From Pollenia angustigena (taxonomy: Eukaryota > Arthropoda > Insecta > Diptera > Polleniidae): a DNA stretch of 64,000 nt. The notes under the pieces are model-generated. The model had not been told where the DNA came from and searched no databases. It saw nothing but the letters and a program-made list of their open reading frames with translations. A program made the translations under genes and the position numbers. The DNA is taken from positions 54,498,308 through 54,562,307 of the forward strand of contig OV884056.1 in NCBI GenBank assembly GCA_930367215.1, in the 5' to 3' direction. Shown piece after piece: positions 54,668 to 64,000 of the stretch (within the stretch, counting starts at the first letter, position 1; every line of letters starts with the position of its first letter).

Positions 54668-55729
54668 TAACACTGTGCAAGAAATTTACACTTTTTTTTG
54701 AGACAAGCTGGGCACCTGGCGTTTTAACCTAATTCGGGTACGCTAGCGGTTTTTTTTAGGTTAGCTTGAGATATACCGTTATTTCGAAAATGGAGGAGGT
54801 TGCACATTATATGTTCGCGTAACTCAAAAACGCTTTAACTTATTGAAAAACTAAAAAAACCGAAATTCCGCAATAACCTTTCTAAGACACGCAGACGTTT
54901 TAGAAACAATTTTTTTTTGGCAAAAAAAAAAAATAATTTTTTAGCCACATTTTAAAATGTTTGTTCTTCAAAAATTGGAAAATGCAGCTATGCTTCTAAT
55001 TGCAGACATATAAAAAACGAAGCTGCAAACAAAACAAGCTATAAATGATTAAAATCTGTTACCTACTTCCAAAAAATTAAATTAATTTAAACATTTCATA
55101 AAACGCAATATTTGTATGGGAGTACCCCTAAGAAGTTGGGATAAGGGTCAAGTATATCTCAAGAAAATGTTAAAGACAAACAATTAATTGAGTTCGGTCA
55201 TACATTATATCCCACTAGGGTCGACTCCTGGGCATTTATGGGACTTTTTCTTCAATCTATTTCTCGTCTGCATTGAACATTTTGTATGGGAGCCCCCTTA
55301 AGTCTGGGTTCACACTATGAAAGTTTTCTTTCAGAAAGTCTGAGTTTATGGGTGAGAGAGGAGAGAAGAAAAGCATGTTCTCTTCCCCTCTCACCAATAA
55401 ACTCAGACTTTCTGAAAGAAAACTAGCATAGTGTGATCCCAGACTAAGGAATGGAGCTAGCGGGTAGGTATGTTAGAAATAAATGATAGAGATGAAAAAT
55501 AAAGTGGGGTTGGTCATACCTTTGACCCATCTAGGGGCATCCTAGGCACTGCAACAGAAAAATTTAAGAATATAATTGTGAATAATTCTAAAGTTGCTAA
55601 CAGATTTTAATCTTTTATGGCTTGTTTTGTTTGCACGGTTAGCACCATTGGATTCAGCGTACCCGAGTTATTGTAAAACTCCATGTGCCCGGCTTATCTG
55701 TTTTTTCAACTAGCACAGTGTAATTAAAG
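54668..55729. mobile_element. Foldback element with CACTGTGC ends
   Basis: The left end CACTGTGCAAG...GCTGGGCACCTGG and the right end CCATGTGCCCGGCTTATCTG ...CTAGCACAGTG are inverted relatives. Subterminal GGGTACGCT and AAACAAAACAAGC motifs also pair. A palindromic MITE (55302-55444) is inserted. Part of a second copy is at about 56745-57233 in the opposite orientation, inside the hAT-like element. Confidence 0.7.
55302..55444. mobile_element. Palindromic MITE with TAA duplication, 143 bp
   Basis: GTCTGGGTTCACACTATGAA and its complement flank a hairpin containing GAAAGTCTGAGTTTATGGG. TAA lies at 55299-55301 and 55445-55447. The second copy of the host element reads CCCCTTAAGGAATGG at this site (about 56747, minus), which is the empty site. 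Confidence 0.85.
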
Positions 55730-55741
55730 ACAGACGTTTAA

Positions 55742-55744
<3 letters not shown>

Positions 55745-55775
<31 letters not shown>
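55745..55775. repeat. (TC)n microsatellite
   Basis: About 15 uninterrupted TC dinucleotides, 12 bases left of the target duplication of the next element. Confidence 0.95.
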
Positions 55776-55777
<2 letters not shown>

Positions 55778-55983
55778 ATTTTCAGGTGCCATATCAGGGA
55801 TGTCAGATGTGACGATTTTACGTCATTTTGACGATTTTTTTCGCTGAATTTACCAAAATGACGATTGACGATTTTGAATGTAGAGTCACTTAGGTGTTGA
55901 CGATTTAATCCCGTCAATAAATTTAGTTTAAACTTTAATCTTTCATCAAATTTTTAACACTTTAATCTGTCAATTTTTTTCTT

Positions 55984-56158
55984 ACCGAACGTTTCCACAT
56001 GCAAGTTATTACTTGCAAGTAGTGTATACGTATTATCAACAAAAAATCGAGGAAACAGCCGATTGGCTGAATGAACAAAAATTGTGTGAATGTTAGTGAA
56101 AAAGTGTCAGTGTATTGAGTTTTTCGAACTTGCACTTGCATGTGGAAACGGGGGGTTA
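55984..56158. mobile_element. MITE with TTTCCACATGCAAGT ends
   Basis: CGTTTCCACATGCAAGTTAT at the left is matched by ACTTGCACTTGCATGTGGAA ACG at the right, about 175 bp overall. The target duplication is not clear. Confidence 0.65.
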
Positions 56159-56339
56159 GTTAATATATGTATATAGAGGCGAATATATATTTATATCTAC
56201 TAGCGGACTCGACGAACTTCGCTTCGTCCCAATTTTAAGCCTTCAGACAAACTTTAGAGTAATAATACAACACAAATATTAAAATTTTTAATATGATTTA
56301 TTTGAATGGAATCAGTAGAGAGCGATTTGATGTACAAAA

Positions 56340-56460
56340 ATCTATAAATCACTAACGGCCTAATTTATAAAAAATAAAACCGGTTAATAAAGGCTTTATG
56401 AAACGGATTTTCATACGAAATCCGTTTAATAAACCCTTTATTAACTGGTTTATTAGCCAT
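56340..56460. repeat. Palindrome, ~45-bp arms
   Basis: AAACCGGTTAATAAAGGCTT TATGAAACGGATTT and AAATCCGTTTAATAAACCCT TTATTAACTGGTTT face each other across TCATACG. It could form a hairpin; it is likely a small MITE. Confidence 0.7.
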
Positions 56461-57414
56461 TATTGTACAAGTTTTTTTTTAGAAAAACTAAAAAACAACT
56501 AGTTAATATTAGTCAGGGCCATTTTTTGATGTTTTTTTTATATTGGCAGGACGATTTTTCGAAAAAAAAAATAATCTGACAGCACTATTTCACTTGTTTG
56601 TTTTATTTGAGTACAATAACTGCCTGCTTTTAAAACACGAGTGCAAAACTCCTTCAAATTACTGCCTGCTTTTAGATCGCGAGCACAAAAGTGACTCGTT
56701 TAACTAATATTTAAAACAAAATTTAAAACTGTCCATTCCTTAAGGGGTTCCCATACAAAAAGTTTAATACAGACTAGAAATATATTGAAGAAAACGTACC
56801 ATAACAGCCAAGGAGTCTCCTTAACAATTTTTCGAGACATACTTGGCCCTTATCACCACTTCTTAAGGGGGCTCCCTTAAGAAGTTATGAAATTTTTTAA
56901 TTAATTAAAATTTTTTGACTTTTGTGAATAAAATCAAAAGTTGTTAACAGATTTTAATCATTTATAGCTGTAATTTTTAATAGATTTTTAACAAACAAAA
57001 ATTTCGAAATGTTGATTAAAAATTATTTTTGTTGCCAAAAAAAAAAAAAAAAAAATATGGTTCTAAAACGACAGCGAATGTTAGAAAAAAATTTAACGTT
57101 TAAAGGAAATTTTATTGCGGATTTTCGTTTTTTTTTTTAGTATGTAATTTCAATAAACTGAACCGTTTTTGAACCGGTATTGGATTCAGCGTACCCGAAA
57201 AAGGTTTAAGCGCCAGTTGCCAAATTCTAGCACAGTGTAATTGTTTGATAAAACTTGCGAAAAGCAATAAAAAACATTTTTAAACATAACAATAAAAAGA
57301 AATTAATTGGACTTTATATTTATACTGTGTACTTTTTTTCTTAACCTTTAATAATCAATGTACTTTAATTGCAACAAAAAAAGTTTGGAACCCTATATGT
57401 AGTTGTCCTGCGAT

Positions 57415-57838
57415 TTAACTTTGAATAATTAAGTTTAAGTTATCGACGTCCTTATTCTTCGCTGCTATTTTTGCCCGTTCATCAATCGAATCGAGATTTT
57501 TGTAGTTTTGTGCTATGTCGGGGAACACTTTGCTGATGAGCTCCTCCTTGGACGATGTGAATTCACAAAACGATATCAATCCATTCGAAACATCAATAGG
57601 AATTTGGCCGTTGCCAAGCTCCAGCAGTTGTCTCGAGAATTCAGCAGCCGATGGGTCATTCTGCAACACGACTCTAATGTTTGCGGTCAATTGCAACTTC
57701 TGGACATGCCTCCACAAAGACGACGATTTCAGGCAGGCATTAAGTTCACCTGCAGCAGAAGATTTGGGGATGACGGGAATTGTTTGACGAAAATCTCCGG
57801 AGAGCAATATCAAAGCCGCACCAAATCGTCTTTTTGGT
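57415..57838 (-). pseudogene. Helitron PIF1-type helicase fragment
   Basis: The minus strand reads RFGAALILLSGDFRQTIPVI PKSSAAGELNACLKSSSLWR HVQKLQLTANIRV. GDFRQ is the helicase motif III of PIF1-family enzymes, and SSSLWRHVQKLQLTANIRV followed by GNGQIPID is typical of Helitron-encoded helicases. About 140 of the ~600 helicase residues remain. A stop follows LIIQS at 57415-57417, where the family continues with LLPG-type sequence, and the 5' side ends abruptly. In an intact element this domain unwinds DNA for rolling-circle transposition. This copy is broken. Confidence 0.85.
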
Positions 57839-58026
57839 TTTGTATGATTTTATACTTAATATATTTTTAAGTTTTAATAGAGTGATATATCCGTGTTTAT
57901 AAAAAAACGATTTTTTATATGACGATTTTTTGACGGTTTTTTTCAAAACTACTGACGATTTTGACGATTTTTTTTTTAAATTTTGACGATATTTCGAAAA
58001 AAACATCTAACATCACTGTGCCATAT

Positions 58027-59930
58027 TTACCCACTTAAGTGGTTAATGGTAATCAAAAAAAAAAAAAAAAAAAAAAAAAAACACTCCTACCACTTTTAAA
58101 ACAATTGTTAACGATCGTTTATGTGACCCAACTGACTGGTCAGACCCATTTATTATGAAGCAATTTGTAGGCATGACAGTTTTTGAAGTAGCAAAAATCG
58201 ACAGCCAAGCATTTCGGCATTGAATGTATGCGGCGACAAGTCGTCTTTAAGTCTGCCAAAGCAAAATAGATGTACTAAGTGATAGTAAAAACTGGAAACT
58301 TTGTTTTTCTTTTTTTCTTTAAAGAGGGAGGCGAGGGCCTACAATTTCTTACCTAACTAACTAAACAAAAAACAGCAGCAGAAATTGTGTGTTTAAAATA
58401 AATATTTATATGTTTATACAAAAAAGAAATCCATGAAAAGCAAACAAAACTTAACTAAGCATTGATTCATAGCCGGACCAGGCAGACAAACGTACTGCAA
58501 CGCACTGCACATCACTTGTGGTGGAATCTGGCATTTGAATTGGACAGGCCAGCCAGGAAAGAAAACAACTGTGTTGTTATTGTTGACCAGATCACTAGAG
58601 CTTTTCACAAATAAAATGAAAAGGCTGAAAAAATAAACACTCATAAACGACAAAAAGACAGACAGACATGAACAAACAGAGCAGACACATTCCAGAAAAA
58701 AAAAAAACTAAATTAAAATGTCTAAGAATTTAAAGTAGTGAAATAAAGTCAAGTCAAGTCAAGTCGTTTTGTAAATTTTAGTAGGAAACAAATGCTTGAT
58801 TTCTGTTTAATACGCACAGCAGGTTTCCCATAAATATTCGCTGTAATTTTTTCGTTCCAAGCGGAGAAATCTTGAAATGTTGCTGCTACAGCACTAATTA
58901 ATTGAATTATTTAACACTTTAAATTATTTTCATTAAGACTTCTTCTATGCTTGAAGAAATAGGCATGACTTTGATTTTTTTTTTTTTTTTTGTAGGTAAA
59001 GAAAGTCATTAGGGTAAGATAATAAGCCCCTTTTATACGCATTGTCTATGAAATTCCAAGTCATGTCTGTTTCCTCAAAGCAAAAAAAAAAAAAAAATTG
59101 ATATTAAAGTTTTTAAGTTTTCCCAGAAATAAAAATTATTTTATTTTTCTTACTTCTGCCCATTTTAATGTTAAACATTTTTTAAGCCGCTCCCTTCAAG
59201 CAGCAGCCAGTTTATTCTTAGTTCAAATCAAAAATCACTTAAAAGTTTAAAAACTAACACCTGCAGTTTTGGATTTTTGCTGGCCCTGCAGTTTTTTTCC
59301 ATTATTCAAAATAAATAAAAGAAAAAAATTAACAATAAAACTTCATTAAAGGTTTCTTTTTCTTCTTTTTCTTCTTTTTAAATCATTTTCTAACATTTTG
59401 CCAGAAAATTAAAGTGAATGTTTTAGCACGATTTGGTTTTTTTTTTAATTTTCTCATTTTCTAATTCAATTTCTTGGTTTGCAAGTGATCATGATCGTCA
59501 TCATCATCATCTTCATTATAATCTAAACATTTGACAAGAAGCATTCGTATGGCCTTTTACTCTCCGTTACAATTGGAAACAAACGATTGACTATGACTTG
59601 CATTGAACTCAAATATAAATTTAATTTGAGTTTTTTGTAATTGATTTTAACACTTAATTTAATTTAGTTTTTTTTCGAAATTGTTTCTCAAAGAGTTAAA
59701 GAAAATTATCGCTTTAATACCTTGTATAGATCAATTTGAAACAAATAAACAATTAACTGAATTTATTTTTTTAACCTCTCCTACAATCCATTGAAATACG
59801 AGAGTGAATCGATAAGTCCCAGACTAGTTAATTTGTTATAACAACACAAAAAAGGGCATATGTTATATGTGTTTCCATTGGAGTACAATGTTTCCTAAAT
59901 AAATTAACGACAGCGACCGAGATATCGAAT
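58027..59930. other. Long AT-rich stretch with nothing recognised
   Basis: About 1.9 kb. It has a poly(A) run (58056-58081), GTCAA repeated about three times (58749-58765), and CATCATCATCAT-like words near 59500. No gene, RNA or paired repeat was found. A 79-codon minus frame (58414-58653) has hydrophobic ends but no known domain. Confidence 0.45.
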
Positions 59931-60480
59931 GGTAGATGGTTGACATTTTTAAACTTCTACGCCAATTAATTTTGGAGAAAAACACGCAGACTAATCTGCG
60001 ACCTATGTTCATGACTGCGCCGTCATAGCCTCATTTTTCTGTTTTGATGAAAACGGCGGGCCATTTAATTATGGAGAAATAAAACTCGCAGCCTGTAGTG
60101 ATACTCGAAACTGATTTTAATGCCGGCAGCGTCATCGGCCCATTTTTCTTATTTGATAAAAACTGTTTGCCAACAACCGTCAATGGTGACCGCAACAGTG
60201 TCATGATATCGACCTAGAGGACAGATGTGGAAAAGATTTACATGAGCACCTTCCATATGGCCTTATCTACCGCTGGCTAACTAACCTTGCGTTTACCAAC
60301 CGCCCCTCAGTGTAAGAGCAACCAGAACGCACAGGTAGCAATTTGAGTGCGTAATCCAGCATGATACGATCGTACAGATCTCTTGAGATCTGTTAATTTA
60401 GATTTTTTCCGAATCTCTGATTTTCCCGGAGGATGTAAGCCCCCGGGGGCTTCTACAGGACGTCGCAACGTGTCATACAG
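59931..60480. repeat. Higher-GC sequence related to 35.6-36 kb
   Basis: 60230-60380 aligns loosely with 35675-35800: ACATGR...CCT, a CTCAGTGTRAGA...CAACC word and GAGTGCRTAATC. It may be part of the same unclassified retrotransposon or repeat. No coherent frame is visible. Confidence 0.35.
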
Positions 60481-60859
60481 CTTACGACACAATTGAATAA
60501 TTGAAGGCGAAAGTCAGTGGAGTAAGTTATTTCTGGAAACAGGGCTCCCGAATGGCACTTTAACCTCTTTTGATTTGTTGTTACATTAAATTGCTGGTCT
60601 TTGCTAAAAATGTTAGAAAACTTGCAGTTCAAAATCAAACTCAAAATTCCTTGTAATTCGTCCGATATGGGTCAGCGCTTCACCAGTGAACATTTAAACG
60701 ATGTCGTATTCCATAAATAACGGCAACGATTCTACTTTCATTTAAAATGAAAGTCATTTCCATATATAACCCACTTTTTTATTTGAAAAAAGAAAATTCG
60801 TCTGTCTTAAAGAAAACCCCTTCAAAACTGTTATTCATGAATATTTTTAAACAAAACTT

Positions 60860-61408
60860 TACATTTAATTTACCAAGTTTGCAATGACCGCCATGACGGC
60901 AATGTGCGCACCGAGAGGACAAACTGCTTGGCAAACAGGGGCCCTTGTCATCCATTTATAGGCCCTGGGCCTTTCTTCGATGTCCCTTCCGTTCTCAATA
61001 AGGGGACGATACAAACATGGTCCGAACGTGAATTTATTCACACATGGATGTCCACTTCTGGGCTGAGACATTCCTGGAGATTTGTTACCCTGTCCCGTGG
61101 CAGGCAGATAGACTGCTTCCCCTTGAAAAACGAAAACTAAGGTTACTTGTTGGCAAATTTAAGGGGCGCTGTGGTCTGGGATACCGTCAGCTTATATTGG
61201 GTAATGTTAGTATCAAGATATGTAGATTTTGTAGAGTTGATGGCGAAACGTCAAAACATCTGCCCTGCTGCTGTCCCGCTTTGGGGACTTTCAGACGGAA
61301 AATTTAAGGGGAGGCAAATGATAAGCCCAACTGAAATGTATGATCTGATATGGTCTATAGTTAAAATTCGCGGTAAAAATATTTTAATTTCGAAACTTAG
61401 ATTTTAGA
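60860..61408 (+). pseudogene. LINE ORF2 end: RNase H tail and zinc finger, frameshifted
   Basis: In the first frame NCLANRGPCHPFIGPGPFFD matches the end of LINE RNase H (the D-x-LAxRG block). After a shift the second frame gives KRKLRLLVGKFKGRCGLGYR then ICRFCRVDGETSKHL and CCPAL, a C-x2-C...H-x4-C zinc finger like that at 3.8 kb. After another shift it continues ISPTEMYDLIWSIVKIRG to a stop at 61406-61408. It is a 5'-truncated, dead non-LTR copy on the plus strand. Confidence 0.75.
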
Positions 61409-61409
61409 T

Positions 61410-62637
61410 ATCGAAGTGTCAACGTTTTGAATTTTAATAATACCCCAGGCGTCTAGGTGCCCTTTTAAGTAGATTCCTAGGAACGTAAAGATCAAAATCT
61501 GACTCTCTTAAAACCTGTTATTCCCTTAATGTGACTCTATTTTTTCTTTCAGTGTTTTTATTTCGAACCCGACGTTGATGGTTGCATTTTATTTAATTTT
61601 TGTTGGTTTTTTATGTTCTTTTTCAAATTAAAGTGAGAAAATGTCACTTTTATTTAATAAAAATTAATTTATTTGATCATTAAATTAAAACAAGCAATTT
61701 AATAGAAAAACAAATTAATTAACAATTAATGACATCTCGCCTTAAAATGTAAAATAAAAAAAATTACTATTCCAACAAATAATAAAAAGACAAAAACACT
61801 TCAAAAAAAATTATTTACAAAACAAACAATAAATAAAGAATCATATAAAATCTTTAAAGATCAAGAAACAAATGAATTAATTTTGTATATAAATGTTTAG
61901 ACACATTAAGTTTTTTTTTTATTTCTTAACACAAATTTGTGGTTTATGGACGTACCGCGGTTTTCAATGAAAAAATGTGTTCCCCTTTAAAATCTTCTGA
62001 GGCAGCAAAAAACAAGTATTTTTAAAAATGATAAAGCAAAGCTAACTGTATAGTTCGGATCACGGATGGGAAATTCGGAATTGGAACTGGTACCGAATTC
62101 CTATTAAGAGTACTTTAATTAATAAAAAAGTACTAACTTTTGTAAAAAAAAAATCAAAACTTCTGATGCAAATATTATTTAAGATTCCTAAGTTAATATT
62201 GGTTTGTCAATATTCAAGTCATCCTGAGCTTGTAGAGCATGTAGTACTACTCAAGTCCAGACGTCATCAGAGAGGCAGATAGTAGACACTTCTTAATTCT
62301 AATTTTAAGAAGAAATCACTGGTATTGCGTCTCGCAAGAGACATGAGACAAATCTTATAGCCTCTCTCTTACATTTGTCTTGACAAAAAAACTCCCATAA
62401 AAAGCCCATTAGAATCAGGGTTGTCAGATTTTTTGAGCTCCATCGCCATACCGGATGTCAGAAATCGCCAAACGTCGATTTTGTTCAGTTTTTGTAAAAT
62501 GTTCTTCTTTTTTTTAATTAAATGTTGCATACAAAAAACGCTAGTATAAATTTTCAGTCAAAAATCGCCAAAAACTGAGAAAAAAATACAAACAAGTCGC
62601 CGAAGTAAATTTTGTTTTTAATAAGATTTCCGTATGA
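61410..62637. other. AT-rich stretch with nothing recognised
   Basis: About 1.2 kb of AT-rich DNA. CAGGGTTGTCAGATTTTTTG at 62417 looks like a hAT terminus, but I found no matching right end. Confidence 0.4.
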
Positions 62638-62770
62638 TGTGCTAAGTTCCCAATTTTTCATATTTGATAAAAACACTGAGATTTATTGTTGAGGGAAAGC
62701 TAGCTTCTATGCGCATTTCACTGGTTGCTTAAGCCAGCTCATCAGGAAACCTTTTCCAAAGATTTTTTGT
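62638..62770. repeat. Block shared with the hAT-like element at 51.5 kb
   Basis: GTGCTAAGTTCCCAATTTTT ...CATTTCACTGGTTGCTTAAG CCAG...CATCAGGAAAC parallels 51655-51785. It may mark a second, degraded copy of that hAT family. Confidence 0.6.
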
Positions 62771-62892
62771 TTTGTTTCTGTAATTTTTTTTAAGAGATCA
62801 TATATGTATTCAGTTAAAAACTTAAACTTAGTACACAAGTCTATAAGATCGTACACTTCAGCCTCACCGATTTCATTACTGGAGTTTTGACC

Positions 62893-64000
62893 TACACTCA
62901 AAAGAAAAATCAATCCAAACGTACTCAAATCAGTCCGAAGCGGGATTGATAGTACGGTGAGTACGGATTTTCTTGAATCAAGTACAGAAAGATTGATTCA
63001 AGTACGGATTTTTAATCCCAAAATACTTAAATTATCCATATTCAATCCCGATTTCGTACTTGAAGTAATCCGAAAATGAGATTGATTTTAGTAAAACTAA
63101 GATTCAATCAATCTCAAAATGCGCTTGATTTAAGAATTAAAATTGTTTTAATCCGAACTCGTACTAAAAATAATCCGAAAATGAGATTGATTTAAGTAAA
63201 ACTTAGATTGAATAAATCTCAAAACGCGCTTGATTCAAGTATGTGAAGTTGATTTTATCTCCAATTTGTGCTTGAAAAAAACCAAAAAAAAAAAAATTAG
63301 AAAGAAAAAATTATTATGATTGATTTACTTACCCGTTTTACACCTTAAATAATGATAAAACACCAACATCATGCCCTATAATGGTTTTTACTTTAAAAAT
63401 CTTATGTACATATTTAACTAAAAATATAAACAAAATGAGAAGCAAGATTTCAAATCTACTTTTTAACCCTTCGTGGTACACATGAGTCTGGCCAGACCTT
63501 TGTTAAATGTGTAAAGATAATCAAAACATGCGTAAGCCGGAGGGTTAAACATGAAAATAATACATTCATATTTACATATGGCTATGTTTTTCTTCTTGTT
63601 CTGTTGTTTTTGGTGTTACTACAAACAAAAAGCAAATCGTTTTGTTCGAACTTGTGTTGTGTTGTTGTTGTTGTACAATAAATTTTGGAAAAAAACTCAC
63701 ACGTACGCACGCATTTAAGAATGCAATGCTGGGAGATGAGACTAATAAGTTTAATGAGAATAAAACCCTCATTTTGTAATTTTACTCTCAGAGTGGCGCT
63801 ATCAACGAAAAGTTTAATCTTTTTTGTACTTGATTTAAGCATTGTATACTTATTTCAAGAAATATCGGGATTGATTTTATAAAGTAATCCCATTTAGGAT
63901 TGATTTAAGTACGTTTTAGTGTTATTCGTACTTGAAGTTTTAAGTACGATTCGTGATTAAAGTAAGTATAAAAAGATTAATTTATCCCGAGTGTTTTTCT
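62893..64000. mobile_element. DNA transposon derivative with AATCAATC repeats, cut by the window edge
   Basis: It starts near ACACTCAAAAGAAAAATCAA and carries many subterminal words of the type GATTGATT, TCAAGTACG and AATCCGAA; a unit AATCCGAAAATGAGATTGAT recurs at about 63067 and 63172 (period 105). The inverse words reappear at 63855-63990, ending GATTAATTTATCCCGAGTGT. This suggests one ~1.1-kb element whose right end lies at or just beyond the window edge. Confidence 0.6.

Larger units (their letters stand above)
55795..58018. mobile_element. hAT-like element, 2.2 kb, GACGATTTT subterminal repeats
   Basis: CAGGGATGTCAGATGT and ACATCTAACATCACTG form the ends. A perfect 8-bp duplication TGCCATAT lies at 55787-55794 and 58019-58026. 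Both subterminal zones are packed with GACGATTTT or close variants. Inside: a MITE with GTTTCCACATGCAAGT ends (55984-56158), a palindrome (56360-56460), part of the CACTGTGC foldback family (56745-57233) and a Helitron helicase fragment (57415-57838). No hAT transposase is left. Confidence 0.85.

Noticed and set aside
62417..62640. hAT element starting CAGGGTTGTCAGATT
   Set aside because: The left end looks right but I found no matching right end or 8-bp duplication.

Overview
This window looks like accessory, gene-free DNA from a schizophoran (higher) fly. It is very AT-rich, full of poly(A)/poly(T) runs, and I found no host gene: no multi-exon coding signal, no rRNA, and only one tRNA-like relic. 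The fly assignment rests on the repeats. Several copies belong to the mini-me/DINE-1 type of Helitron relative, with a TATATATATTCTGGGTCC core beside GTCY microsatellites and ends that read ATTCGGCTGTGCCGAAT. There are also I-type LINEs and many TTA/TAA-flanked and 8-bp-flanked DNA transposons. A calyptrate fly is my best guess, but that is inference.

Layout. 0-6 kb: degenerate AT-rich repeats, one TAA-flanked MITE, a CpG-rich GCGAT repeat, a foldback element, and the 3' end of a LINE with RNase H (minus). 6-16 kb: Helitron-like (HINE) copies, mariner remnants, two inverted copies of a 0.63-0.65 kb TTA-flanked MITE, a hAT-like element, a nested HINE, a tRNA-like sequence and a long inverted repeat. 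16.0-20.3 kb: a tandem array of about 6.6 copies of a ~0.65 kb unit with a two-unit higher-order pattern. 20.5-27.4 kb: dense MITEs, including a three-deep nest. 27.5-32 kb: a 2.2 kb element with ~390-bp terminal inverted repeats, a mariner relic and a 1.0 kb hAT-like element. 33-42.4 kb: second HINE with 153-bp tandem repeats, hAT transposase tails in inverted orientation, an I-type LINE with a 441-codon open frame (minus), and a 1.5 kb hAT-like element. 43-58 kb: mariner tail, a decayed Harbinger carrying parts of both of its genes, one LINE (minus) scattered over 7 kb and split by later insertions, and a 2.2 kb hAT-like element that holds a Helitron helicase fragment. 58-64 kb: mostly featureless, then a LINE 3' end (plus) and an element cut by the window edge.

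No set of genes here works together as a pathway. The biology is insertion history. For several elements the window shows both the filled site and an empty counterpart, so target-site duplications and relative ages can be read directly. I did not find a convincing undescribed system. The strongest leads are the helicase fragment inside a hAT-like element, the higher-order tandem array containing a Helitron-like end, the long-inverted-repeat element, and a recurring AGCAACATGTTGCT palindrome.
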